Of a stretch of DNA of 64,000 bases, positions 53,035 through 61,192 are shown piece by piece (the first letter of the stretch is position 1; the number at the start of each line of letters is the position of its first letter). The stretch comes from JAJPKK01 sp963844635 (GTDB taxonomy: Bacteria > Pseudomonadota > Alphaproteobacteria > Rhizobiales > Xanthobacteraceae), in NCBI GenBank assembly GCA_963844635.1, contig CAWJPD010000014.1:1-64000 (forward strand), read 5' to 3'. Both the position numbers and the translations under genes were made by a program. Below the pieces are notes generated by a model. That model did not search any database. It was not told the DNA's origin and saw only the letters and a list, made by a program, of their open reading frames with translations.

Positions 53035-53955
53035 ATGATGAGGAAGCTCCAAATTTGGCGCGACCGCCGCGGCAAAGTGTCGGGGCTGCGCTTGGCGTGC
53101 CTGGCGTACCTGCTGATGCCCGTCGGTATCGCGCTATGGGAGTTCGATCCGATCGTGCATGGCGCCCGCCCAATCAACGACGTGATTCATCGTGCCGGCT
53201 TCTGGATGCTGATGTTCCTGCTGACCACGCTCGCGATCACGCCGCTCGCTCACGTCATGCGTTTTCGTGAGCTTTACGATATTCGCCGCATGCTCGGCGT
53301 CGGCGCATTCCTGTATGGGGTCGCTCACCTATCCCTGTATACGGCGGACCAGGCGTTCGATTTTTCCAAGGTCGCGAGTGAGATCGTGCTGAGGATTTAT
53401 CTCGTCATCGGCTTCACTGCACTAATCGGACTTGCCACGCTCGCCGCAACATCGACCGATGCAATGGTGCGCGAGCTTGGCGGGCCGCGGTGGCGGCACC
53501 TGCATATGGTGGTCTATGCCATCGTCATTCTGGCATTGATTCATTATTTCCAGCAGACAAAAGCCGATGTGAGCGTGCCGACCTTTACCGCCGGCGTTCT
53601 CACTTGGCTGCTCGGCTATCGAATCCTCTTCAAGCTTTGGAGTGTTCGAGGCGAACTGTCGACGCTCGCCTTGGTCGGGCTGAGCGTCGCCGTGGCCGCG
53701 CTGACTATACTCGGGCAGGCAATCGGCATTGCGCTCGACTTCAACGTGTCCCCGATGTTGGTGCTGGCCACCAACTTCGATTTCAGCGTCGGCCTCGACA
53801 TGCTCCAGCCGGGCTGGATGGTACTTGGCGCCGGCCTTGCTGTTTCCGGGCTGAATTTCGTCTGCGCCCGCCTGCGCAAGCCGCGCCGCCTCCACGCCGT
53901 CGCCGGAAAGCGGGTGAGCGAGCGGCCCGAACGCGCGTTGGCGTCTGTCAACTGA
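53035..53955 (+). CDS. Ferric-reductase-like heme membrane protein (MsrQ-like)
   Basis: A 306-residue membrane protein with about six helices and the ferric-reductase-domain His residues: VIHRAGFWMLMFLLTTLAIT, YGVAHLSLYTADQAFDFSK, WRHLHMVVYAIVILALIHYF. This arrangement matches MsrQ (YedZ), which supplies electrons through heme b to the periplasmic methionine sulfoxide reductase MsrP. The family N-terminal RLACLAYLLMPVGIALWE also fits. No msrP gene is in the window, and there are extra C-terminal helices (about 50-100 residues), so MsrQ function is likely but unproven. Confidence 0.8.
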   Translation: MMRKLQIWRDRRGKVSGLRLACLAYLLMPVGIALWEFDPIVHGARPINDVIHRAGFWMLMFLLTTLAITPLAHVMRFRELYDIRRMLGVGAFLYGVAHLSLYTADQAFDFSKVASEIVLRIYLVIGFTALIGLATLAATSTDAMVRELGGPRWRHLHMVVYAIVILALIHYFQQTKADVSVPTFTAGVLTWLLGYRILFKLWSVRGELSTLALVGLSVAVAALTILGQAIGIALDFNVSPMLVLATNFDFSVGLDMLQPGWMVLGAGLAVSGLNFVCARLRKPRRLHAVAGKRVSERPERALASVN

Positions 53956-54153
53956 TTACGGCGGGTGCATCGTCGCGGTTAACGCCTGCTTCGGTCGCCA
54001 TTGTCTTGGGGTACTTTCATCGTCATTCGGCGAGATTTTGAACTTCAACTCGATATACGAACCGCGCCGCCGACGCGAACAACTGGCCGGCGACATCACT
54101 CATCAAGCGGCAGTCCAGTGACTATGCAAGAAATTGTCGAGAGGGAGGGTGCC

Positions 54154-55197
54154 ATGCAGCGACGCGCGTTCCTGGCGGTCGCGGCAGGCGTTACTGCCGC
54201 CGCGGCGCTCGAATCATGGAATGCGGCGGCTGATGAGTTGCCGCTTGGTCCGCTTCCCGGCACGCGATACCCCGACCCGCGCATTCAGGCGCTCGACCCC
54301 AGGTTCAAGGCGAAGATCGGCAATGTCGCGATCGAACGCATCGCCACCGGGTTCCGGTGGTGCGAAGGCCCGGTCTATTTCCGGGACGGCGGCTACCTTC
54401 TTTGGAGCGACATTCCCAACAATCGTATCATGCGCTGGACCGAAGACGACGGTCACGTCAGCGTCTTTCGCCATCCCTCGAACAATTCCAATGGCAACAC
54501 CCGTGACAGGGAAGGCCGACTTGTCACCTGCGAGCACGATGCGCGGCGGGTGACCCGCACCGAGCACGACGGCACCATCACGGTGTTGCTCGATTCCTTC
54601 GACGGCAAGCCGCTTAACGCGCCGAATGACGTCGTGGTTTCCGCCGACGGAGCCGTCTGGTTCACTGATCCGTTTTTCGGGAATGCTGCGGAATATGAAG
54701 GTCACGTGGTGAATTTCGAGTTGCCGCCTCAGGTCTATCGGATCGACCCGAAGAGCGGCGAGGCGAGCGTCGCCGCGAGCGGCTTCGGTGGCCCCGACGG
54801 GCTGGCTTTCTCGGCGAACGAGAAAAAGCTTTACGTTGCCGACACCGGCGTCAGGTCTGCCATCGGCCGCGATTCGAATATCCGGGTGTTCGATGTGGAG
54901 GACGGCAAGCTTTCCAACGATCGCGTTTTCGTCCCGAATTTTGGTGCGGCGATGCGCACGGATGGGTTGCGGACCGACACGGATGGCAATGTTTGGTGCA
55001 CGGCCGGCAATGGCGACCCGGCGGAGGACGGCGTGCGATGTTACGCGGCGACAGGTGATCTGATCGGCAAAATCCACATTCCTGAAACCTGCGCCAATTT
55101 GTGCTTCGGCGGCCGGAAGAAAAATCGGCTGTTCATGATGGGCAGCACGTCGGTTTACGCCGTCTACGTCAATGCCACGGGGGCGGCGGTGCCGTGA
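54154..55197 (+). CDS. SMP-30/gluconolactonase family exported protein
   Basis: A 347-residue six-bladed propeller lactonase. A Tat-type signal (QRRAFLAVAAGVTAAAAL) is followed by the family metal site: Glu in FRWCEGPVYFRDGGYLLWSD, Asn in KPLNAPNDVVVSADGAVWFT, Asp in GFGGPDGLAFSANEKKLYVA, plus DGLRTDTDGNVWCTAGNG. These enzymes hydrolyse sugar lactones such as gluconolactone. I start at ATG 54154 because GAGGGAGGG precedes it. It converges on the gene at 55334 with 136 nt between. Confidence 0.88.
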   Translation: MQRRAFLAVAAGVTAAAALESWNAAADELPLGPLPGTRYPDPRIQALDPRFKAKIGNVAIERIATGFRWCEGPVYFRDGGYLLWSDIPNNRIMRWTEDDGHVSVFRHPSNNSNGNTRDREGRLVTCEHDARRVTRTEHDGTITVLLDSFDGKPLNAPNDVVVSADGAVWFTDPFFGNAAEYEGHVVNFELPPQVYRIDPKSGEASVAASGFGGPDGLAFSANEKKLYVADTGVRSAIGRDSNIRVFDVEDGKLSNDRVFVPNFGAAMRTDGLRTDTDGNVWCTAGNGDPAEDGVRCYAATGDLIGKIHIPETCANLCFGGRKKNRLFMMGSTSVYAVYVNATGAAVP

Positions 55198-55333
55198 CCG
55201 GCACGCCGCAACATCGCATCGCGGCCACCGCTTTCATCGCGAGCATTTGCGCCTGTGCTTTCGGGCTTCGGCAATCAAGGGTGCCGAAGCCATCATCGCA
55301 CGAGGCAGGTCGCTTGCGAACTGCCGAACCGGA

Positions 55334-56170
55334 TCAGTTGTCCTTGAAGTGTCTCAAATCCGGGGGCGCCTGGTCCTTCTTGGAGGGCATCAGAAGGCGG
55401 CCGGAGCTGAGCATGTAATCATCGTTCCCGATTACGAGGTGTTCGTTTTCGCCGCAGGCCTCCTCGGTCCAATTCGGCTTGGGGTTGGGGTCGTGACGAT
55501 AGTTCTTCATCACGGTCCACGGGCGTGTCAGCGCGTGGTCGACCGTAGTGACTTCGTCGTGCATCACATTTGGATCGGCCTTGTCGACGAAGATTTGTTC
55601 GAAGACGATGGTTTCATTATCGTGGTGAAGCGGCAATCCGCTGGCATCGAAAGCGCGCGGGCCCTTGAAGCCGCGGGTTTCGACTTCGAGTGTGTCGTAT
55701 CGGCCGTCGCCGTCGGTATCGACCCACTTCCCGATTGAATAGCCAAGGAAGCTCGGCTCGAGTTCGGCCGGCCAGCCGCGCCCGTCGGTGAAGATGCGGC
55801 GATCGTCAAGGATGTGGTTGACCAGGATGTGGGTAGTTTCCGGCGTGACGACGAATTCTATCTCGCCATAGCCATTGGTGACGCGCGGCATGCCCGGCGA
55901 CAGGCATTTGTAGGTCGGGGTGGTGCCTTGCCCGCCGGCGGCCTGGTCCTTCACGTTGGCCTCAAAAATTGCCTGGTACTCTGCGTTGAGCGGCGCCAGT
56001 TGGCCGCGGCCTGCCGGCTTGCTGATGTCGAAACGACCGGGGCCACCGATCGGACGCCACTGGCCCTTCAGATTGGGATACTGCGCGTCATCCCAAGCCC
56101 AACTCGAGCCAGCGGCGGCACACAGCACCGCCGACACCGCGATCGTACCGAGCAGGTTTCGGTAAACCAT
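55334..56170 (-). CDS. Secreted protein of an uncharacterised family
   Basis: A 278-residue exported protein. Signal peptide LLGTIAVSAVLCAAAGSSWA, then YPNLKGQWRPIGGPGRFD, TYKCLSPGMPRVTNGYGEIE, ETTHILVNHILDDRRIFTDG, SIGKWVDTDGDGRYDTLEVE and DEVTTVDHALTRPWTVMKNY. Its design (IFTDGR, GxWxDxDGDxLxVET, DHxxExx) parallels the protein at 8784-9620, so the two are probably distant paralogues. AGAAGGGTC is upstream of the ATG at 56170. Activity unknown. Confidence 0.76.
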   Translation of the reverse strand: MVYRNLLGTIAVSAVLCAAAGSSWAWDDAQYPNLKGQWRPIGGPGRFDISKPAGRGQLAPLNAEYQAIFEANVKDQAAGGQGTTPTYKCLSPGMPRVTNGYGEIEFVVTPETTHILVNHILDDRRIFTDGRGWPAELEPSFLGYSIGKWVDTDGDGRYDTLEVETRGFKGPRAFDASGLPLHHDNETIVFEQIFVDKADPNVMHDEVTTVDHALTRPWTVMKNYRHDPNPKPNWTEEACGENEHLVIGNDDYMLSSGRLLMPSKKDQAPPDLRHFKDN

Positions 56171-56397
56171 GACCCTTCTCCACCAGCGCGGATGGCGCGA
56201 GGCTCCGCAATTTTATGCGGGACCTTACAGGCTCAGGCGGCCGGCCGGAAGCGTCAATTCGCGGATGCGGCCGTTCGAACGATCTGTTCGCCGCACAAAG
56301 AGGAAAGCGGGCCGTTTCATTTCCACGTCTATGTTCCTTCCATTTCCGCCAAACGATACGCCAGCAGCAGGCACGAAGTTGGCGGCTTGAAACTAGA

Positions 56398-56645
56398 TCA
56401 AAGTAGCTCCGGCAACTGCTTGGGATCAACCAGCAGCTCGATGCTGCGTGCGGTCCGCGGCTGTCTCCTGATGAATCCTCCGCGTCGAGCGTCAGCACCA
56501 TCTGGTGCACCGAAGGTGGCGTAACACGGAAATATTCCTGCATATCAGTTTCCGCCGGGGGGCGGTGATGCAAGCGAGTGTAGAGGTGGGTGAACGCCAG
56601 ATACTGGCCCTGCTTTGACGTAAAGGATTTTGCCCAAAGACTCAC
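56398..56645 (-). pseudogene. LexA-like winged-helix protein, orphan frameshifted copy
   Basis: Homolog of the passenger gene in the IS630-like element. From a GTG at 56645: SLWAKSFTSKQGQYLAFTHL, RPPAETDMQEYFRVTPPSVH with QMVLTLDA, then a one-base loss near 56490 and, in the next frame, GFIRRQPRTARSIELLVDPK with QLPELL and stop at 56398-56400. With the base restored it would have 82 residues. No transposase or terminal repeats are visible beside it, so it is either a host gene related to the passenger or a relic of an older element. Confidence 0.66.
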
Positions 56646-56748
56646 GCTCGCGTTCCTGAAAGCTGTTGGTTTGCGCTCTCGGCGCACACGTGAAAAACGG
56701 CCGCCCCTTCACGGTGCGCCAGCGGAGTCCATAGACGAGAAAATGAGC

Positions 56749-56782
56749 AAAAAAAATGGGCGAAGCGCAGAGCGCCTCGCCC
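56749..56782 (-). terminator. Intrinsic terminator of the MBL-fold gene
   Basis: On the minus strand an 11-bp stem (GGGCGAGGCGC with GCGCTTCGCCC, one G-T pair) with a 3-nt loop is followed by ATTTTTTTT. It lies 17 nt after the stop of the 56799-58394 gene. Confidence 0.88.
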
Positions 56783-56798
56783 GGGGACGCGAGAGGTC

Positions 56799-58394
56799 TC
56801 AGCCGCCGTCACCCGCCTGCGGGGCGCGCGCCGCCACCGGACCGACGATCCGCTCGAAGTCGGCTTGCGATCCGGGGACGCCGTGAATTGGCACGTGCTG
56901 CGACACATCAAGGTTCAGCCGCTTGATGTTGCGGTACAGAGCGACGGCATTGGCGCTGACATTCGGCACATTGCCACCGGCAGGAGGCGGTCCGTAAAGG
57001 TCCGCATTGACGACGATCTTTTCCTTCGGAAGATAGGCGATCGCCATGTTGTCGCTGTGGTTGAGACCATCGACGTGATAAAGTTCGATCGTCTCATTGC
57101 CGTCACTGATCGTGTAGTGATCCGTGAACGTCTGCAACTCCAGAGTGCCGGGACCAGTTGGCGCAAACGGCCGCTGCGACAGGCGGTCCGGCGACAGCGT
57201 CCGCGGCTGCGGCGCCAGCACCACGCGCTGGTAGAAGTTGCGGTTTTTATCGTCGGTGATCACCGTCGCGCCTTCCGCCACAAAGCCGCGGACGCCACCC
57301 AAATGATCGAAGTGATTATGGGTGTTGACGAGATACCGGATCGGCTTGTTGGGGAATTGTTTCCTCACTTCCGCGACCACGGCATTGGTGCGCTGATTGC
57401 TCAGCGGCCCTTCGATCACAGTCACGAAATCCTTGAACTCGACGGCGATACTGTTATGCGACCCGCCAGCCAGCAGCACAACGCCAGGCGCAAGCTGCGT
57501 GGTCACGACGCGGGTTTGCGTGGGAACCGGAGCGTTGCGAACGCTGTCGGGCACTGCCTGGTTGGCGTCCGGCACGTTCACCTTGATGTCACTGACCCGG
57601 ATGTCCATCCAGTTATGGCCACCTGGGATCAGCGGGTGATCGCCCATATGGGCATGGAGACGGAACGGCAGCTTCACGCCGTTGCCGACATCGCGATAGT
57701 CGCTCCAGCGAATTTCGACCATCTTGTCGCCCAGCACCGGATCGGGCACCCAGGTGATCACCCGCTCAAGCATATTGTTGTTGTCGAATTCGCCGGTCAC
57801 GCGACGGGTGCACTGCGGCTGTTGCTGATCGCATACCTTGGTCGTGAAAGCGACGACCTTGACGGTACGGTTGCCGCGATTGAAGTAGCGATCGGTCACG
57901 GTCGCATTGCCGGCCGCGAGAGCAGCCTTGATAAAGCCCGGAGGACTTGTCCAAATCATCAGCTCGCGATCGCCGGCGACGTCTGCCGCCTGCCGCTGGG
58001 GCTGGCCTTGGGCGTTGTCATTCCAGGCGTAGTTGCCGTTCACAAGCTCGGTAAAGTGCTGCTCGCCTTGAACCGGAAAGCCAGCGCCACCGCCGCGGGC
58101 AATGTTGTTGCCCTGAACGCGCACATAATCCGACTTCGCCGACTTGCCGTCGAAATCAATGGTGCGGTTGTAGCTCTTCAAGTCGGTCCGGGGCAGATCG
58201 CCTTGGGCAAACTGCTGACCGGGGTAGCCCATCCACCCGGTTCCGGCGACCTGCAATGAGTGGACGTTGCTTGCGCCGATCGCCTTGTCGGCGGCTTGCA
58301 ACAAGCTTGCAGCGCTCGGTGGGCCGTTTTGCGCGGCCGCGGGCGCGATCATTGCTGTTGTTGCCAACAGCAGGATGCCGATCCTGATGCTCAT
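56799..58394 (-). CDS. Secreted MBL-fold metallo-hydrolase
   Basis: A 531-residue exported protein: signal peptide IGILLLATTAMIAPAAA, an N-terminal domain of about 280 residues (LQAADKAIGASNVHSLQVAG, VPDPVLGDKMVEIRWSDY), then a metallo-beta-lactamase fold with the metal motif YLVNTHNHFDHLGGVRGFVA (HxHxDH), VILLAGGSHN-like strand (GVVLLAGGSHNSIAVEF) and VDGLNHSDNMAIAYLPKEKI. Substrate unknown; the family includes diverse hydrolases. Start 58394 after GGAGAGAATC. A strong terminator follows the gene, so it is probably monocistronic. Confidence 0.88.
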   Translation of the reverse strand: MSIRIGILLLATTAMIAPAAAQNGPPSAASLLQAADKAIGASNVHSLQVAGTGWMGYPGQQFAQGDLPRTDLKSYNRTIDFDGKSAKSDYVRVQGNNIARGGGAGFPVQGEQHFTELVNGNYAWNDNAQGQPQRQAADVAGDRELMIWTSPPGFIKAALAAGNATVTDRYFNRGNRTVKVVAFTTKVCDQQQPQCTRRVTGEFDNNNMLERVITWVPDPVLGDKMVEIRWSDYRDVGNGVKLPFRLHAHMGDHPLIPGGHNWMDIRVSDIKVNVPDANQAVPDSVRNAPVPTQTRVVTTQLAPGVVLLAGGSHNSIAVEFKDFVTVIEGPLSNQRTNAVVAEVRKQFPNKPIRYLVNTHNHFDHLGGVRGFVAEGATVITDDKNRNFYQRVVLAPQPRTLSPDRLSQRPFAPTGPGTLELQTFTDHYTISDGNETIELYHVDGLNHSDNMAIAYLPKEKIVVNADLYGPPPAGGNVPNVSANAVALYRNIKRLNLDVSQHVPIHGVPGSQADFERIVGPVAARAPQAGDGG

Positions 58395-58783
58395 GTGATT
58401 CTCTCCCATGTGAATGGTCCCAAGCGGCTTCTAGCAATCGACCGCTGAGTGACCGGGTTTTGAAGCTGTCTTGAGACGATCCATTTTTTCCCGGCGGCAG
58501 CGAACGTATCCAATCGGCATTTGGCTGTAAAGCCGACATAGTCGATTTCGGAAACATTTCAATTTGTGGCAACGATCAACCATTGGGCACGAATTTGTCC
58601 GTGTTATCCGTGACCAGAGATCGGGATCGCCTTGCGACCGCCTCGCGGCAGCCAATGTAGTGCTGTATATTTGTGCTTCTCAATCGGGTGCCTCTTAGAG
58701 TGGCGCCGTCGAGCGCCGCTCTCAAGGATGAAGGTGTTCGAGCCAGACATTCTGAAAGCGGCTGGCACACAGGAGATCCGGCG
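58395..58783. other. Divergent intergenic region without a gene
   Basis: About 390 bases separating the MBL-fold and DUF1194 genes. No repeat R1 or R2, no RNA gene and no convincing small frame is seen. Both promoters should lie here; none is clear enough to mark. Confidence 0.45.
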
Positions 58784-59497
58784 ATGAAAGCTCAGGTTAC
58801 TCGGCGCCAGGCGCTGGCGGGCGCATCCGCGACGGTTTTTGCTCCGTTCATCGCCAGAGCGGCCGAGCAAGAAAAAGTCGGGATGCAGCTCATCCTCGCT
58901 GCCGACGTGTCGGGCAGCGTGAATGCAACGCGCTACAAAACGCAGCAAAATGGGTACCTGGAAGCATTGGGCGATCCCCGGGTGTTGGATGTCATCAGTC
59001 AGCTCGATCCGCCGGTTCTTGCCATCACCTTCATCGCGTGGGCTCGCGAACAGGAAATCCTGGTGCCGTGGACGCGAGTGCAGGATGCGGCCTCGATGGA
59101 TTCCTTCCGCGACCGGTTGAGAAGCGGGCAACGTCCGCGCGTTGGAGTCAATACGTTTATCAGCAGGGCGCTGCTGTTTTGTGACGGCGAGTTCGATCGC
59201 GCGTTCGTCGGCGGCAGGAAGGTGATCGATGTATCGGGCGACGGGGATGACAATTTGGGGATTGGAGGACTACACCAAGTCCGCGACGGATTGGTTGAAA
59301 AAGGCGTCGTGATCAATGGCCTGCCGATTATTGTAAAACCACCGGAGTATATTTTTCCTCCCCAGCCGCCGGAGGGACTAGACGTGTATTACCGCACGAA
59401 CGTCGTCGGCGGTGCGGGGCATGTCATGATCGAGTTGATCGGCTTCGACAACTTCAAGCAGGCCATTCTTCAGAAGCTGCTGCTCGAAATCGGCTGA
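58784..59497 (+). CDS. DUF1194 family VWA-like exported protein
   Basis: A 237-residue protein with a Tat-type signal (TRRQALAGASATVFAPF) and a von Willebrand A-like fold: the MIDAS motif LILAADVSGSVNATRYKTQQ, FIAWAREQEILVPWTRVQDA, NTFISRALLFCDGEFDRAFV and KVIDVSGDGDDNLG. DUF1194 proteins are alphaproteobacterial and of unknown role; the VWA fold implies metal-dependent protein binding. Start ATG 58784 after CAGGAGATC. The longer frame to 58673 lacks support. Confidence 0.88.
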   Translation: MKAQVTRRQALAGASATVFAPFIARAAEQEKVGMQLILAADVSGSVNATRYKTQQNGYLEALGDPRVLDVISQLDPPVLAITFIAWAREQEILVPWTRVQDAASMDSFRDRLRSGQRPRVGVNTFISRALLFCDGEFDRAFVGGRKVIDVSGDGDDNLGIGGLHQVRDGLVEKGVVINGLPIIVKPPEYIFPPQPPEGLDVYYRTNVVGGAGHVMIELIGFDNFKQAILQKLLLEIG

Positions 59498-59573
59498 TGG
59501 CGGCTCGCGGTCCTTGAAGGTGCATGGCTGTTCTGATCCACGGCCAGTTCTTGCCCGCCCGGTTCGGAAACGC

Positions 59574-59602
59574 AAAAAAAGCGCCGGCCATATTGGCCGG
59601 CG
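59574..59602 (-). terminator. Intrinsic terminator of the phage-type operon
   Basis: On the minus strand a perfect 9-bp stem (CGCCGGCCA with TGGCCGGCG, loop ATA) is followed by C and TTTTTTT. It lies 185 nt past the last small phage-type gene and faces away from the DUF1194 gene. Confidence 0.82.
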
Positions 59603-59786
59603 AATTGCGAAAGGCGGAATTTGCGGTCGGATCGGGCGGTCAGCGTTCTACGATTCTATGCTCCTGAAATTCACAGTGATACCTTTAGACAGCAGCGCAA
59701 ACAAACGGGACGTGCGTGCCTTCGCTTCGCGCGATCTTTGTCGCCGGAATCCCGTCTGATCGTTGCGGGGGCAGGCAAGAGTCTGG

Positions 59787-60056
59787 CTAGCGCTGCTCGG
59801 GGTGGCGGTCCATCAGCACCTTGATCTCGGTGAGGCCGCCCTGGATTGCATCGACCTTGCTCTCGAGGCGGATGATGCGCTCGAATTGAGGCGCGGCAAT
59901 CGCAACTTGGCGCTCGAGCTCGCTCACCCGCGTCCATAGGTTCGATGCCCCCCACGCGACCACGAGGGTTTGACTGATGATGGTCAGAATGAGCGCTAGC
60001 GGGACCTTTTTGTCGAGATGCCACTCATGCTCGTAGTTGGGGTCGAAGTCGGTCAT
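59787..60056 (-). CDS. Small phage-type membrane protein with coiled coil
   Basis: An 89-residue protein: a polar N-terminus (DFDPNYEHEWHLDKKVP), one transmembrane helix (LALILTIISQTLVVAWGA), then a coiled coil (RVSELERQVAIAAPQFERII, RLESKVDAIQGGLTEIKVLM). The design of one helix plus a coiled coil is common for spanins and other lysis-cassette proteins. Start ATG 60056; the frame to 60191 is rejected. It is the last gene before the terminator in a minus-strand lysis module. Role by context only. Confidence 0.65.
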   Translation of the reverse strand: MTDFDPNYEHEWHLDKKVPLALILTIISQTLVVAWGASNLWTRVSELERQVAIAAPQFERIIRLESKVDAIQGGLTEIKVLMDRHPEQR

Positions 60057-60108
60057 TGACGGGTCCTTGTCGGCGCGCCGGTGTCTGAGCGAATGAAAGC
60101 GTTGTGGA

Positions 60109-60342
60109 TCAGCTTCGTTCAGTTGGAGGAGATGTCGCGGGGTGTCCCGCGGGCGGAGCTGCGCCATGCAGCACGGCGTTGATGGCAGCAATCAAGGCGC
60201 CGAAATAGGCGCAAACGTGGATGACAATTCGCGTCGCCTCGTCGCCGAATATCTCCGTCAGATCGGCGGAACTTGCGACTGTTACCATCAGGATCGCGGC
60301 AATGACATTGAATCCGGTCGCGATCCTTGAATCGATTTGCAT
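60109..60342 (-). CDS. Small two-helix membrane protein, holin-like
   Basis: A 77-residue protein with two hydrophobic segments: IATGFNVIAAILMVTVASSA and IVIHVCAYFGALIAAINAVL, a short charged link between them, and a polar tail. Size, two helices and place among endolysin-type genes fit a class II holin. The ATG at 60342 is preferred because GAAGGAATTC precedes it; 60369 is in frame. Holin function is inferred. Confidence 0.62.
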   Translation of the reverse strand: MQIDSRIATGFNVIAAILMVTVASSADLTEIFGDEATRIVIHVCAYFGALIAAINAVLHGAAPPAGHPATSPPTERS

Positions 60343-60495
60343 CGCGTGAATTCCTTCGATATCGCGCATCGTGGGCGTCGGCCCTCGTTAGGCCGTTATA
60401 GTTACTCGGCCGAGGGGACTTGCCGGCGAGAGCACCCGTCCGCGATGCCATCGGCGACAACAGCCAAATTGCTTCGCCGAAGAAACGTCGCTGGT

Positions 60496-60675
60496 TCAGG
60501 TGGATTTCGCGGGCGTCGGCGGGTCGCCCTTTGCTTTGTTGACCTTCTCCAAAGCCTCGAGTCGACGTGCGAGATCGGTGAATCCGGCTTGGAAGAGCTG
60601 GAGGTCTTCGGCCAATTGGAAAAACGAGCTGGTCTGGTTCAGGGTTTGCACCAATTTCTCGAAAGCGGCGGTCAT
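60496..60675 (-). CDS. Small helical protein in the phage-type operon
   Basis: A 59-residue soluble helical protein (AAFEKLVQTLNQTSSFFQLA, GFTDLARRLEALEKVNKAKG) with the signature of a short coiled coil. GGAGA lies before the ATG at 60675. No family recognised. It sits between two equally small genes of the lysis module on the same strand. Confidence 0.55.
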   Translation of the reverse strand: MTAAFEKLVQTLNQTSSFFQLAEDLQLFQAGFTDLARRLEALEKVNKAKGDPPTPAKST

Positions 60676-60779
60676 TTTGTCTTCTCCATCAAGCAAAGCC
60701 CGGCTCAGGTCGGGCTTTTGGACGAATTTCGGGAGGCTGTCGTTTTCAAACAATCGGGGTAAGCGTATCGGCAGCGCCC

Positions 60780-61121
60780 CTAAATAATCGAGCCGAGATT
60801 GAGGCCGAGACCACCAGTGCTGGGACCAACCGCGGTCTCGATGTCGCGCACTGCCTCGACCACCTGAGTGGGCGTTGTCGCGGCTTGCAGCGCGGGGAGG
60901 AGATTTGCAACGGCGATCGGCAAATTGGGGATTTCGGCGATCTTGGTTGCCATGTCCTTGACCACCGCGGGATTCATGCTGTTGGCGAGGATGGTGGTGC
61001 AGTCCGCCATGATTTGCGAGGTCGGACTGTTGCTCGCAATGGACTGCACCGTAGTTGTCAGTGTTTGGCCGGTGAGGCCCGCGTTCTTGAGTGCGCTCAC
61101 GATGTTGCTCAACGTGCTCAT
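60780..61121 (-). CDS. Small protein of the phage-type operon
   Basis: A 113-residue protein rich in Ser/Thr/Ala: LSNIVSALKNAGLTGQTLTT, SPTSQIMADCTTILANSMNP, IAEIPNLPIAVANLLPALQA, ending STGGLGLNLGSII. The tail is Gly-rich. No domain recognised. GGAGTTCTTC precedes the ATG at 61121. It follows the endolysin gene by 71 nt. Helical content and position suggest a structural or lysis accessory protein, which remains speculative. Confidence 0.58.
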   Translation of the reverse strand: MSTLSNIVSALKNAGLTGQTLTTTVQSIASNSPTSQIMADCTTILANSMNPAVVKDMATKIAEIPNLPIAVANLLPALQAATTPTQVVEAVRDIETAVGPSTGGLGLNLGSII

Positions 61122-61192
61122 GAAGAACTCCTTGAGGCGTGGGTCGAAAAGGCGTTCGGACAGGACGCCACCCCGGCCGGCCAGTGCGGTTA

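Noticed and set aside
56865..58259. 464-codon plus-strand open frame over the MBL-fold gene
   Set aside because: Antisense to a gene with a signal peptide and HxHxDH motif; no domain of its own.
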